A DNA stretch of 51,767 nt from Neelides folsomi (taxonomy: Eukaryota; Arthropoda; Collembola; Neelipleona; Neelidae). This document shows, piece after piece, positions 1 to 11,105 of the stretch (its first letter is position 1; the number at the start of each line of letters is the position of its first letter). A model generated the notes under the pieces. It did not search any database. It worked only from the letters and a program-made list of their open reading frames with translations, and was not told the origin of the DNA. Made by a program: the position numbers and the translations under genes. Location of the stretch: positions 1-51,767 of the forward strand of contig JAQGBZ010000413.1 of NCBI GenBank assembly GCA_034687125.1, read 5' to 3'.

Positions 1-109
1 CCGGATTTATTCTGTTTAAAAGGCGGACATCTACGGCGTATATATTCCAGAATCCTTCGATGGAATTCTTATGTTCTTCTGCCTACTTTTTGCTCGTCGG
101 GATCAGCTT

Positions 110-321
110 GTAAGACTATTATTTTACCTAAGCTTTTTTACAATATTTAACTGTGGGGTAATGCTTGTAAAGAAGATCTTAAAGTTGCAACTAACCCTAA
201 GTGTATTAAACTTCTTGGTAGGTTAATCTTTAGTATCCTTAGTATTAATAAGTATAAGAGCATTTCTTCTTTTTTGACCAGTGAATTAGGCTTCCTTAAT
301 ATTGAACATATGTATGTAGTA
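110..321 (+). mobile_element. LINE reverse-transcriptase C-terminal fragment, 5' piece
   Basis: Degenerate piece of a non-LTR retrotransposon. Read on the plus strand, a run of RLLFYLSFFTIFN is followed, after a frame change, by LWGNACKEDLK and then LLGRLIFSIL and ELGFLNIEHMYV. These resemble the end of the Jockey/CR1-type reverse transcriptase (the usual pattern is YG..LWGN, then LQ.RA.R.I, then L..LNI). The reading frame is broken near position 150 and stops where an inverted-repeat element is inserted; the matching tail resumes after it. Too short and damaged to be active. The clade is not certain. Confidence 0.6.
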
Positions 322-671
322 TAAACTAGTGATCGCAAAACCTAGGAATTTTTCAACCCCGGGATTAACTTAATTTGCATGTATTTACATGTATAAACAG
401 TGATAAAAATATACAGAACTCATCATTTAGTAAGACATATAGGAAAATACATTAAAAAGAACATAGGAATAGGTTAAAAAATTAAAATTCGAAATTTTAT
501 AATGAAAATAAATTTCCGTTGTTAATTCCCTATATTTCCTTCTAACTTGTGAGTTTTGTATGGATTTAATATGGATTTCAACCCCGAAACCCCGGGGAAC
601 GGGGTTAGCCTTTTGCATTCAACCCCGGGGTTCCCCGGGGAAGCCAACCCTGGAGTTCACTCACTAGTTTA
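322..671. mobile_element. 350-bp MITE-like element inserted in the LINE remnant
   Basis: The ends are perfect 11-bp inverted repeats: TAAACTAGTGA at 322-332 and its complement TCACTAGTTTA at 661-671. If the outer TA is the duplicated target, the element starts AACTAGTGA, as in TA-inserting Tc1/mariner-type miniature elements. It splits a reverse-transcriptase remnant, which dates it as younger. It holds GC-rich palindromic runs (CCCCGGGG type at 355-365 and 580-645) in otherwise AT-rich DNA, and no credible coding sequence. Confidence 0.6.
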
Positions 672-931
672 AACTACCCATTATCAAGATTATGTATAAA
701 TTGTTAAACCCAATCTCTTGCCCCCCTTTCTTTATCAACTACTTCGAACAAAATAGTCAATATCATTCTTATGAAACACGACAAAACACTAATCTTCACT
801 ACTACGCTACAAACACTGAACAAGGAAAACTCTCGAGTATTTTGGCACCTTTCTATGGAATGACATTACTAAACATTTCCTTCAAGCAATTTTCTAAAGA
901 AGTATACTTAAAGTTCTTAAATGGTCAATGA
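672..931 (+). mobile_element. LINE reverse-transcriptase C-terminal fragment, 3' piece
   Basis: Open frame 692-931 (79 codons) carries the tail motif of the same kind of LINE: YHSYETRQNTNLHYY, then TEQGKLSS, then KQFSKEVYLKFL. This matches the well-known end of such polymerases (H.Y.TR...., then G..S......N.LP..I, then FK..LK..L). It continues the fragment ending at 321, interrupted by the 322-671 element. From 932 to 1194 I see only A/T-rich sequence with no gene. Confidence 0.6.
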
Positions 932-1194
932 ATTTTACTAATTAATTTTTTATTTACTTTAATCTTTGATTTATTCTATAATTAATTTTTTAAATATATT
1001 CTAATTTAATTTTTATTTTAAAATTATCTAATTATTTAATCATTATCTCTTATAGTGTAATTATGGTATAAGTACCTTTCTTAATGTTAAGCAGTTTCAC
1101 CTTTCATTTAATTAAAATGTCTTCATATTATATGTAAAAACTTATTTATCTCTAATTAAATGAATAAACATATTATTATTATTAACCCTACTCA

Positions 1195-1413
1195 ATGCAA
1201 TGCTTGGTAATAAAACTGGAGATGGGAATTGACCGCAAACCGACTCAACGTCAATACTGGAGCAGGGATCCATTCTTGGGAAACATGGTCGTCCCACAGG
1301 TGCTTTCCTCAAATCGGTACTTTGAGATTCAAAGGTTCCTCCACTTTTCTGATAACGCCTTTCAAGTTGATGACGATCATCTTTTCAAGATATTTAATTT
1401 AAGCCCATGCTAG
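1195..1413 (+). pseudogene. piggyBac-type transposase shard
   Basis: A 72-codon frame resembles an internal part of a piggyBac-like transposase (DDE_Tnp_1_7 family): KPTQRQYWS, then a segment ending in RYFEIQRFLHFSDN and DDDHLFKI, matching the family's K....YW......R..RF..I...LHF.DN.....D.L.KI. The resemblance stops at about 1398 and begins abruptly near 1200, so both ends are missing and no catalytic aspartates are present. It is a dead remnant. It lies directly left of the duplicated zinc-finger block, whose left edge may have been set by such insertions. Confidence 0.65.
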
Positions 1414-1829
1414 AAATTAAGTCCACCCTTGAAGCCTAAATTTTTAATTTAAGCTCGGGCTTAAAATCGAACAATAACGGTACCACCTAATTGTTTTTAA
1501 ACCTTTTAATAGAGTATGGCATTTTATTTGTTAAAGTCAAGATCATTAAAATTATGATTAACTATTAATCATCTAGATTATTTATTAAATTTAATTTGTG
1601 GGAGCAAGGAGACACTTAGGTATTTGTTACAGCGACTAAGAACATTATTGTGGAGGTTGTTTGATTGTTTGATATAAAATGCGACATTACTGATTAATAT
1701 TTAATTATGAAAGAATGATACCAATAAATTAGTTCAATTTGTATTTATTAATTGGTTGAAAGAACTGAATCTTGAACACATTTTTTATATAAAATTATAA
1801 AAAAACTAATTACAGAACCATTATTAATT
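1414..1829. repeat. Left copy of the duplicated intergenic block
   Basis: No gene. From about 1515 the sequence aligns with 4955-5259 and 8165-8552 (shared landmarks: CTAGATTATTTATT at 1573, 5015 and 8210; GAAAGAATGAT at 1709 and 5146, GAAAGAATAAT at 8441). It is therefore a third copy of the region between a zinc-finger gene and the next plus-strand gene. Between 1414 and 1515 there is a short imperfect palindrome (TTTAAGCTCGGGCTTAAA). Confidence 0.6.
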
Positions 1830-2020
1830 ATGACTTATTGTTAGGTATATTGACCCACTACAGGATAATTGAAGAAATTATACAAATAAATGGAATTTTT
1901 ACATTATAATTGACAATTCTCATGAATTTTAAAAATTAAAATAGCTGATATTTAATCGTTTATTCAAGCGGGATTTGCGAATTTCTCATTAAATATGGTC
2001 AGCATCTTCTTGTGTTAAAC
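1830..2020 (+). pseudogene. Dead copy of first exon of the 8553 gene (copy 1)
   Basis: Aligns with 8553-8728, the first coding exon of the gene at 8553-10863. Shared strings include ATTGACCCACTACA near 1850 and ATGGTCAGCATCTTCTTG near 1995. An early stop (ATG ACT TAT TGT TAG) and small indels destroy the frame, and no second exon follows; instead a minus-strand zinc-finger gene ends here. It was copied along with the promoter region of that gene pair. Confidence 0.6.
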
Positions 2021-2068
2021 TTAAAATGTATAAATATATATTATAAATAAATGACAATATTTTGAATT

Positions 2069-4640
2069 CTATTTGGCTTTAGATTTTATCTGTCGAGTTT
2101 TACTTTTATATCTCCCTTCATGAACCCTTCCAATATGAAACCTAAGGAGACCATCGCTCTTATCTCTAAATCCACATATTTTACAAAGAAACGGTTTCTC
2201 ATCAGTATGCACGACAACCATATGAACCTTAACGCCATGCTTGGTAGTGAATGACTTTCCACATAATTCACATTTAAATGGTCTTTCTCCCGTGTGGGTC
2301 CTTGTGTGTATCTTGAGCCGATCTGCTGTTGAGAAAATGACTCCACATCCAGATTCCTTACATTCGAAACGTTGTCCATTGGGATGAGAATTTAAATGAG
2401 TTTTCAATCCTTTCTCGGTCCGAAACATTGCAGGGCAATGAAGACAACCGTGGGTTTTTTCTGCGTGATTTCGATTTACATGTTTCTTTAATATGTAGGC
2501 ACTGGCTGAAATATAAAGAAGTATTCAGTGTGCATAAAATCAAAAAATTAAATACATACTTTATGAATAATTATATAAAATATATATATTAAAACTCACC
2601 ACACACCACATTGCATACTGAACATTGTACTTCTGTTCCATGGCGCGATATTTTATGCATTCTCAATTTATCTGTCCGGTCAAACACTTGTTCACACTGG
2701 TCGCAATGAAACGTCTTGCCTTGTACACCATGAGCACGACACATGTGTGATCTTAAAATACATAAATATTAAAAATTAAATTGTTTATAATGCTTATGTA
2801 AATTTAACGATATAATGATGTGTATAAAAATCTATATTCAATGATATGTATAAAAATATTATTATAATCTTAATATATACCTTAAATAAGTAAAGGTTTT
2901 GCCACAGATTGGGCAGAGTTTCGCTACAATTGGCTTTGGATTTTCTCTATGAATCATACGTTTATGTCTACGAAAATAGTAGTGCGATTTGAAAGATTTT
3001 TCACAAAGGTCACATGAAACGCTCAACGACTTGTGAATTGCTTCGATATGCATTTTGAGCTTAAACATATCAGAAACATATTTATTACAATATTTACACA
3101 TGAATTTTCCATCCTTTTTGATAGGAATTCCATTGTGCCAAATATCAAGATGGATTTCCAAATAAATTTCATCGTGTGTTGAATATGTGCAGTTCTCTGT
3201 GGGACAAGGGAATGCCTTTTTGTTCATATTTGACGTTGAAACAGAATTTTGTCTTTCTGGGTAAAATTTTTGAAGATATTCGAAGGATATCTCCCTGGAG
3301 TTTTGAGGTACAAAAGGAACTTTAATTAGAGTTTCAAGTTGATTAGGTAACAAGTCTTCAAGGGGTTTTAAATTGATTTGAACATTTTTTCTTAAAGCGT
3401 CTTGTTTAAGAAATTCAATTTGCTCTTTTGTGTAATTAATGTCAGTTTCATTTAAGGTTTTCCTTAAAGTTGATTGTTTTCTTGAAGTTGGTCTCATATG
3501 TGGATTTCTCATCATATGGATTTTCTTTAATGTTGCTTCAACTTCATCTTCATTGTTCTTAATTCTCCTGGATTCAAATAAAATAATCATTTTAATTTTC
3601 ACAACAATGCAAAAAAATACTATACCTTATACATAAGGTTTATAAAGTAAGGACAAATAGGAATAGCGCAGTTACTATAAGAATGTCAATTTAAACAAAG
3701 TAGAAAGTTCTTTTACTTAACAAATGTTCGAATTGAACTCAATCATTTTTTTCCATTTAAAAGATATGGATAAATGAATTCATTTTTGTAAAGTAACTTA
3801 AGAAAGTCAATATAATTGAATTTAATTTTCATAGATACTATTTTTATGCCCTATTTATCCGTACATTATAAACCCTTTGTATAATAAAAATAGAATAAAT
3901 ATATAAATTGAATTAATATATTTGTAAATAGTAAACTTTTATAATTTAAATATAACTTACATTTTGGATTTATGGTTAGTAGTTAAAAAAGCAACTGGAC
4001 TTTCATCAAAATTGTACTCTTCGTTATTAAAGTTAGTTCCGTTCGATTCGCTACAACCCGAATCGTCTGGGTTGGAATGGATTGATTTCTTCGTTGGGGT
4101 TTCTGGAAAATATTCATCGTTGTCTGACATTGGATCATCAAAAAGGTCAATATGTTCATTTTCATTCTCAAAAATGCCGTTTTGTTCTATTTTGACGAAG
4201 GAAAGATCGATATCCTTATTTCTTAATTTGTCTGCATGAATCTCTGGGTCATTGGTTTTAAATTTATTTTCATAATTAACAAAAGAGAGTTTTATCGATT
4301 TGGTCAGTGAATTTTGTAAATCAATAATTCTGGTCTCGTCTAAATTGGCAAATACTTTTGAAATATATTTTGATTGTGATTCGATAAATATTTTTTCAAT
4401 TCTCTCTCTGAATTCATTTATTCGCATGTGAAGTTTCTCGAATTCTTCCAATTCAGATTCAATACTTGAAAGTAAACAATAACACTTTTCACAATAGAAA
4501 GAATTTCTTAAATCTTTCAAACATGATGAATCTTTTTCTTGGATATTAAAAAGAATTCCAAATTTGTTCAGAAGTTCAAAATCAGAGGGGAATATCTGAC
4601 ATTGAACTTTACTTTCCAAACAAATATAACAAACTTCCAT
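2069..4640 (-). CDS. ZAD-type C2H2 zinc-finger protein, copy A
   Basis: Probable nuclear DNA-binding transcription factor. Four exons joined by phase: 4640-3961, 3567-2881, 2751-2600, 2505-2069, giving 651 aa. The N-terminus has paired cysteines (C4, C7 and C50, C53) typical of the zinc-finger-associated ZAD dimerisation domain of arthropods. An acidic linker follows, then about ten C2H2 fingers spread over exons 2-4 (for example CKYCNKYV, CDLCEKSFKSH, CDQCEQVFD, CELCGKSF, and the linker HTGERPFKC). One finger split by the exon 2/3 intron (CPICGKTFTYLR then SHMCRAH) has a loop about three residues short. The start is the first ATG before the ZAD cysteines. It is a tandem paralog of the gene at 5503-7838 with the same intron positions. 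The DNA target is unknown. Confidence 0.88.
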
Positions 4641-5259
4641 AATGAAACAAAAATATTTAAAGGTTGATAATAAAAATTAATTTAATAATGAAGTAATCTC
4701 GTACACTCAAATAAAAAACCGAGAATTTTATTCTAACTTACAATTTTATTTTATTTACTATTTTTATAAAAATAATTTTATTGTTTTGTCAGTAACTGTT
4801 TATTAACCATTACAAATTGAAACTTTGAGATTTTTCTTTTCAGGATATAAACTGTTAACTGTAATTTTTCTATTTCCTCTCACAATTGATTACATATCAG
4901 ATATCACAGACCAATTTTTTGATCACATTGCCTAAATTCGATTTTAAATGAATTGAGTTTGCCATTTTTATTATTGGTAAAAATCATTAAAATAATGATT
5001 AAATATTAATTACCTAGATTATTTATTAAATTCAATTTGAGGAACACTGAGACAAATTTGTTATTCCGACAACGAACATTATTGGCAGACATTGTTTGAC
5101 ATAATGTAAAAAATTTAATTTTACTGATTAATTGTTTAATTATGAAAGAATGATACCCAATTAAGTTATATTAGAATTTAATTACTTATTGAAAGAACTA
5201 AATATTTAACAGATTATTATTAAATTAGGAATAAAGTAGGTAGTGAACCATTATGAATT
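4641..5259. promoter_or_regulatory. 5' region of zinc-finger copy A, duplicated block
   Basis: No gene. Holds the presumed promoter of the minus-strand gene starting at 4640. From about 4790 to 5259 it aligns with 7975-8552 (landmarks: ATTACAAATTGAAA, then TTTTCAGGAT.TAAACTGT, then TATTTCCT). In the intact arrangement at 7839-8552 this same block lies between two divergent gene starts, so it may once have been a two-way promoter. I see no certain TATA box. Confidence 0.4.
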
Positions 5260-5450
5260 ATGACTATGTACTACTATATTGACCCACTACATGATAACTT
5301 AAGTAATAGAAATAAATGGAATTCTTCCTTTATCATTGACGATTCTTATGAATTTTCATCGAAAATTAAAAAGCCGATATTGAAAATTGAATGATTTATT
5401 CGAACGGGAATTATAAATTTCTTATAAAATATGGTCAGCTCAAAATCTTC
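5260..5450 (+). pseudogene. Dead copy of first exon of the 8553 gene (copy 2)
   Basis: Aligns with 8553-8728. It keeps the frame from ATG 5260 for about 43 codons (YIDPLHDN, NKWNSSFIIDDSYEF, KIKKPILK), then reaches TGA where the intact exon continues HLIERELG. No second exon follows. It is better preserved than the copy at 1830-2020, suggesting a later duplication or less decay. It could make a short peptide but I think it is a by-product of the tandem duplication. Confidence 0.65.
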
Positions 5451-5502
5451 GTGTTAAACTTAAATGTATAAATATTTTATATAAATGACAATATTTTGAA
5501 TT

Positions 5503-7838
5503 CTATTTAACTCTAAACTTTTTATTTCGAGGTTTACATTTATATCTCCCTTCATGAACCTTTCCAATATGAAGTCTAAGAAGACGAGCTTTCTTTTCTC
5601 TACATCCACAAATTGTACAAACAAACGGTCTTTCATCAGTATGTGCAACTTCCTTATGAGCCTTAACACATCTATTGGTAATGAAGGACTTATCACACAA
5701 TTCACACTTAAATGGTCTTTCTCCTGTGTGGGTCATTGTGTGTTTCCTGAGCCGATCTGCCGTTGAGCAAATGACTCCACATCCAATTTCCTTACAATCG
5801 AAACGTTGTCCATTGGGATGAGAATATAAATGAGTATTCAATCCTTTCTCGGTCCGAAACATTGCAGGGCAATGAGGACAACCGTGGGTTTTTTCTGCAT
5901 GAATTCGATATACATGTCTTTGTAACAAGTAGTCAGTAGCTGAAATTAAAAGAAATATTCAATGTGCATAAAAATAAATAAATAAATAAATACATACCTT
6001 ATAAATAATAATATAAAATATGTACATATATTAAAACTTACCACACACCACATTGCATTCTGAGCATTTTACTTCTGTTCCATGGCCAGTATTTTTATGT
6101 TCTCTCAATTTATCTTTGGAGTCAAAAACTTTTTCGCATTGGTCGCAAGGTAATGTCTTCCCTTGTACACCATGAGAACGACTTATGTGTGATCTTAAAA
6201 TAATATTTTAAAAATAAATTGTTTCCAATACTTGCAAATGTAACTATTTTTTATATATGATATAAAATCCATGTATAAAAATCTTGTATTAAAATCTTAA
6301 AATGCGTTTTATACTATACCTTATATGAACAAAGGTTTTCCCACAGTGTGGGCAAAGTTTCGGTACAGATGGTTTTGGATTTTCTCTATGAAACATGCGT
6401 TTATGTCTACGAACATAGTAGTGGGATTTGAAAGATTTTTCACAAAGGTCACAAGAAACGCTCAACGACTTGTGAATTGCTTCGATGTGCATTTGGAGTT
6501 GAAAAATATTAGAAACATATTTGCTACAATATTTACACATAAATTTCCCATCCTTTATGATAGGAATTCCATTGTGTTTAATATCACGATGAATTTCAAG
6601 GTAAGCTTCATTATGTGATGAATACGTGCAGTTCTCTGTGGGACAAGGGAAAGCCTTTTTGTTCGGATTTGACCCTGAAGTTGAATTTTGTTTGCCTTGA
6701 TCAAATTTTTGAAGATATTCGAAGGATTTCTCTCTGGATTTTTGAAGTACAAAAGGGGCATTAATTAAAGTTTGAAGCTGGTGGGGCAATAAGTCTTCAA
6801 GGGGTTTTAAATTGATTTGAACATTTTTTCTAAATGCGTCTTGTTTAAGAAATTCAATTTGCTCTTTTGTGTAAGTTTCATTTAAGGTTTTCCTCAAAGT
6901 TGATTTCCGTGAATATGATTTCAGATATCGATTTCTCATCACATTGGGTTTGTTTAAAGTTGATTTAACCTCAGCATCATTGCACTTAATGCTTCTTGAT
7001 TTAAATAAAAATTATTATTTTAATTTTAACAATAATTCAAAAAATATATTTCGATGTAAAACAAGAGTGTTAATTTTCTTGATTTAAATAAAATACAAAT
7101 TCTTAAATTGAAGTAATAATTTATGTATAATAAAATTTTATACGTCTGAAATGTAACTTACATTTTTGACTTATGGTTAGTAGTAGAAAAAGCAGAAGGA
7201 TTTTCATCAAAATGGGACTCTTCGTTATTGAAGTTAGTTACGTTCGATTCGTTACAACTTGAATCGTCTGGATTGGAAGGAAATGATTGTTTCGTTTCCG
7301 TTTCTGGAAAATATTCATCGTCGTCTCCCATTGGGTCATCAAAAAACTCAATATGTTCATTTTCAAAATTTTCATTTTGCTCAATTTTGACAAATGAAAG
7401 ATGATCGACATCCTGATTTATTAATTTGTCTGAATTAATCTCAGAGTCAAGTTTTTTAAATTTATTTTCATAATTAACAAAAGAGAGTTTTATCGATTTG
7501 GTCAGTGAATTTTGTAAATCAATAATTCTGGTCTCGTCTAAATTGGCAAATACTTTTGAAATATATTTTGATTGTGATTCGATAAATATTTTTTCAATTC
7601 TCTCTCTGAATTCATTTATTCGCATGTGAAGTTTCACGAATTCTTCCAATTCAGATTCAATACTTGAAAGTAAACAATAACACTTTTCACAATAGCAAGA
7701 ATTTCTTAAATCTTTCAAACATGATGAATCTTTTTCTTGGATATTAAAAAGGATTCCAAATTTGTTCAAAAGTTCAAAATCAGAAGGGAATTTCTGACAG
7801 TGAACTTTACTTTCTAAACAAATATAACAAACTTCCAT
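5503..7838 (-). CDS. ZAD-type C2H2 zinc-finger protein, copy B
   Basis: Paralog of the gene at 2069-4640, with the same four-exon plan: 7838-7162, 6994-6320, 6193-6042, 5939-5503, giving 646 aa. The N-terminal ZAD (C4, C7, C50, C53) and the following about 100 residues are nearly identical to copy A, even in DNA. The acidic linker and finger exons differ more, including finger helix residues (for example SFITNRCVKAH against SFTTKHGVKVH), so DNA targets may have diverged. It has about ten C2H2 fingers; the finger split by the second intron (CPHCGKTFVHIR then SHISRSH) has the same shortened loop as copy A. No broken codons are seen. The divergent plus-strand gene starts 715 bp away at 8553. Confidence 0.88.
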
Positions 7839-8552
7839 AATGAAACAAAATTTTAAAGGTTAATAATTTTATATTGAAGTATTTCTGAACACACAACTGG
7901 ACAACGGAAAAATATTAATATTTTTATCAAACTTTATATTTAAAAATATACAAATTGTTTATTTTATCTCTTTATTTCTTTTTATTTTATCAATCATTAC
8001 GAATTGAAATTTGTGATTTTACTTTTCAGGATTTAAACTGTGTTTGCTGTAAAGTTTCTATTTCCTAACATAATTTCACAGTTGATTACAGACCTCTTCT
8101 TTATATAAAGCGATTTTAAATATTTGAATTGATTATAAATTTTTTTAAATTTTAAATTTTTTGTTTATTAATTCAAAAATCATTAATATAATGATTATTC
8201 ATTAAATACCTAGATTATTTATTTAATTCCATTTGAGGAATATTGAGACATTGATTTGTTATTCCGACTATGAACGTTTTGACATTTGAAGTTTAATAAA
8301 TCTTTCTCTCCAACTCGAGACTATTATATTATAAAATAGATATATTTTAATTAAAATTAATTCATTGAAATAAATATTCACATTTTTGATACTTCACATG
8401 GTATTTGGCATAATTTGACTACTGATTATTTGTTTAATTTTGAAAGAATAATACGAACTAACAATAAGTTCTATTAGAATTTATCTACTAATTCTAATTT
8501 AAAGAACAGTATCATTAAAATATTTTATTAAATTAGAAAAAAAGCAATCATT
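7839..8552. promoter_or_regulatory. Intergenic region between divergent gene starts
   Basis: Separates the minus-strand start at 7838 from the plus-strand start at 8553, so it must carry both promoters. It has no gene. Its right half is the template-like copy of the blocks at 1515-1829 and 4955-5259. Part of it (8280-8400) is not obvious in the other copies and may be a later insertion or a deletion in them. Confidence 0.45.
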
Positions 8553-10863
8553 ATGACTTCTATTGACCCGCTACAAGATAATTCAAGAAATTCAACGAAG
8601 TGGAATTTTGTTATGTCAATTGATGATTCTCACGAATTTTTATCCAAAATCAAAAAGCCGATATTGAAACATTTAATCGAGAGAGAATTGGGAATTTCTC
8701 ACCAAATATCGTCAGCATCTTCTATTAGGTAAATTTTAATTACTCCCTTAAGATTTTCATTTCTTGTATAAACATGATGGATTTATTAATTTAAATATGT
8801 TGGTTGCCAACTATTAAATTAATTTTACAGTCATGAATTTTTCATCCACCGTCGAATCATCGAAAGTCGCTGTCCCTCAACCAATGAACCAGAAAAAGTT
8901 TTGTCCATTCAATCAAATCCCACAGAAATGCGATTAGTTGGAAATAAAATCTACCACCGATCTGACCGATATCCCGTCTACTTCGCCACCCGTCCACAAC
9001 TTAAATTTGGAGCTTTAAAGTGTGAAAATGCTGTCTACAATCATCATAAAGATTTTTTTGAATTCTATGGTGTTCTAAAAAATCTCTCTGCCACAAGGGC
9101 AATTAAAGACTATAGGGATTTGAGCATCTGGGAAGACAATGCCTTGGACGTGGGTCAAATGCCGACCGTTGTCGGCCTATCATCATGTGGACATTTCTTA
9201 GACTTTTTTTCATTTGATAACCAAAAGTTAATTAAAGAAGTTCAGCTCCATCAAAGGATTTCTTACGATGAATTGACGACCAATGAAGAACATTCCCTCA
9301 TAGTGCTCCAAGCGAATAGAGAGACATTGAATAAAGACGTCTTTGCGGATTTCCTCGTTTTTCAATATTATCCACTTTACTGCCTTGCTCATTTACAGGT
9401 TGATAAAACATAACAATTAATTTAATTTTTATCAATTAAAACATTAACTAATTAATGGATTTTGAAAATTACAAATATTATATATTTATACCTACATATA
9501 ACGATCAATCATTAATTGATAATTAAATTGATAAAATATTTATTTTTATATAGATAATGAACTCTGCATTTCGACCCAATGTGAGATTTGAAGTCATGGG
9601 TCCATTCGGTATGATAGCTGAAGGTCGTGATTTGTCTGTAGCATTCCTCCTAGAATGTATCAATCACGTATGTATTTATTTTATTTATTTAAGAATATTG
9701 AATAGGTATTTGTAAAAAATTATAAAATTGTTGAATTGCTAATTACTACTATAAACAATAAACTAAATATTCATTATTTTATCTTCTTAAGGCCAATTCG
9801 TACGACGAGGACGAGAGTTTGGGATTTAAAATAACACATCGGTTGACCAGACGTCCGCCAATTCTTTTCACCATCAAATCAAATCTCTTCTATTTGGACA
9901 TGGACGAGAATGCATATTTAACAATGTGTGTATCCTTAATTAGTCCTGGTCATTTTCAAGTAAGTCTTATTTAATAGTAAGATATATAACATTTATAACA
10001 ACATAATTATGTTAACATTTATTTATGCTATTAGGTACTTTAGTACTATTTTAGATATTTTGTTAAATTTGATTAAATCAAGTCTACTTTGATAATAGTG
10101 GAAATTCAATTTGATCATTTGAAGGTGTGGCAAATCGATAATAAACCAATTCCCATTCAAAATGGTGAAATTTGTCCAATTCCTGCCAATTTTGTCGCGG
10201 GTCACAAACGTCTGCCTTCAACATTCCAAGAAGATTTTGAGTCCGACACTTTGGACTTCTTATCTGATGGATCTCCAAGAATGGTTCATAAAACAAGTAG
10301 TTTCATCAGGTAAAAACCATTTCTTAAATAATCACAATCATAAATATTAATTAATAATTACAAATATTGTCAGTTTTCAAATTACCTTAATTAAATTTAA
10401 CAATAAAATTATATGTTTTGTGTTTATTTATGAAAATTTCAGGATTTTGGAAATTGAAAGAGAGGAGAATGAAAATGGGGAGAAAACAGCTGCAAATTTG
10501 ACAACACAATTTGTCATTGATTTCAATACATTGGGACCTGATCCGAATCTAAGAACGAGCGGAAGAACAAAAAATAAATGTTACAATTTCAACAATACGC
10601 ACATTAGCTATTCTTACAATGGTGGATTGGACATGTTCGCAGCTCTCAAAGTTACTCCGTATGAAATGCACATTGTCATTTACGAACCTAAGGATTGGAC
10701 CATCATTAAAGAATTCAAATGTCTTTTGTCGTCGCTGGACACCAAAACGAAGGGTTTCCTTGACATAAAAGATTTTTCTTTCAATGATGACTTCCTCGTG
10801 TTAGAATTGTTAATTTCGCAATCAAAAATTCATTACATTTTTATTAATTTATTGACTGAATAA
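8553..10863 (+). CDS. Unrecognised protein, possibly beta-propeller-like
   Basis: Six exons joined by clean GT-AG sites and phase: 8553-8728, 8831-9398, 9554-9667, 9792-9959, 10125-10309, 10443-10863, giving 543 aa. No signal peptide or membrane segment, so probably cytosolic or nuclear. I do not recognise the family. A segment in exon 2 (MPTVVGLSSCGHFLDFFSFD) has the S.CG.FL..FS form seen at the first blade of WD40-like ligase adaptors such as DET1/DCAF15, and later parts alternate short strands and turns, but this is a weak resemblance. An acidic insert (EIEREENENGEK) lies at the start of exon 6. The first exon has two decayed copies at 1830 and 5260. It is divergent from the zinc-finger gene at 5503-7838. 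Confidence 0.75.
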
Positions 10864-11105
10864 GTTCAATTATTATTCTTGCCAAATTGTTAAAAAATTT
10901 ATGGAATTTATGAATGTTGGAATATTGTACAAACTATATAAGTAACAATCTTATACACATTTTACTTATTTTGATAAATTAAAGATCTCAGAAAACTTTT
11001 GGATATTTGTGCTGATATGTAATAAATGGGAAAGATATCCAATTATTCAATTCAATTTATTTCAAAATCAATCGCTTAATTGATGGCCTGTATTATACAT
11101 ACTAT
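10864..11105. other. Convergent intergenic gap
   Basis: Short A/T-rich gap between the stop of the plus-strand gene at 10863 and the stop of the minus-strand Cys-rich gene at 11106. No further feature seen. Confidence 0.5.
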
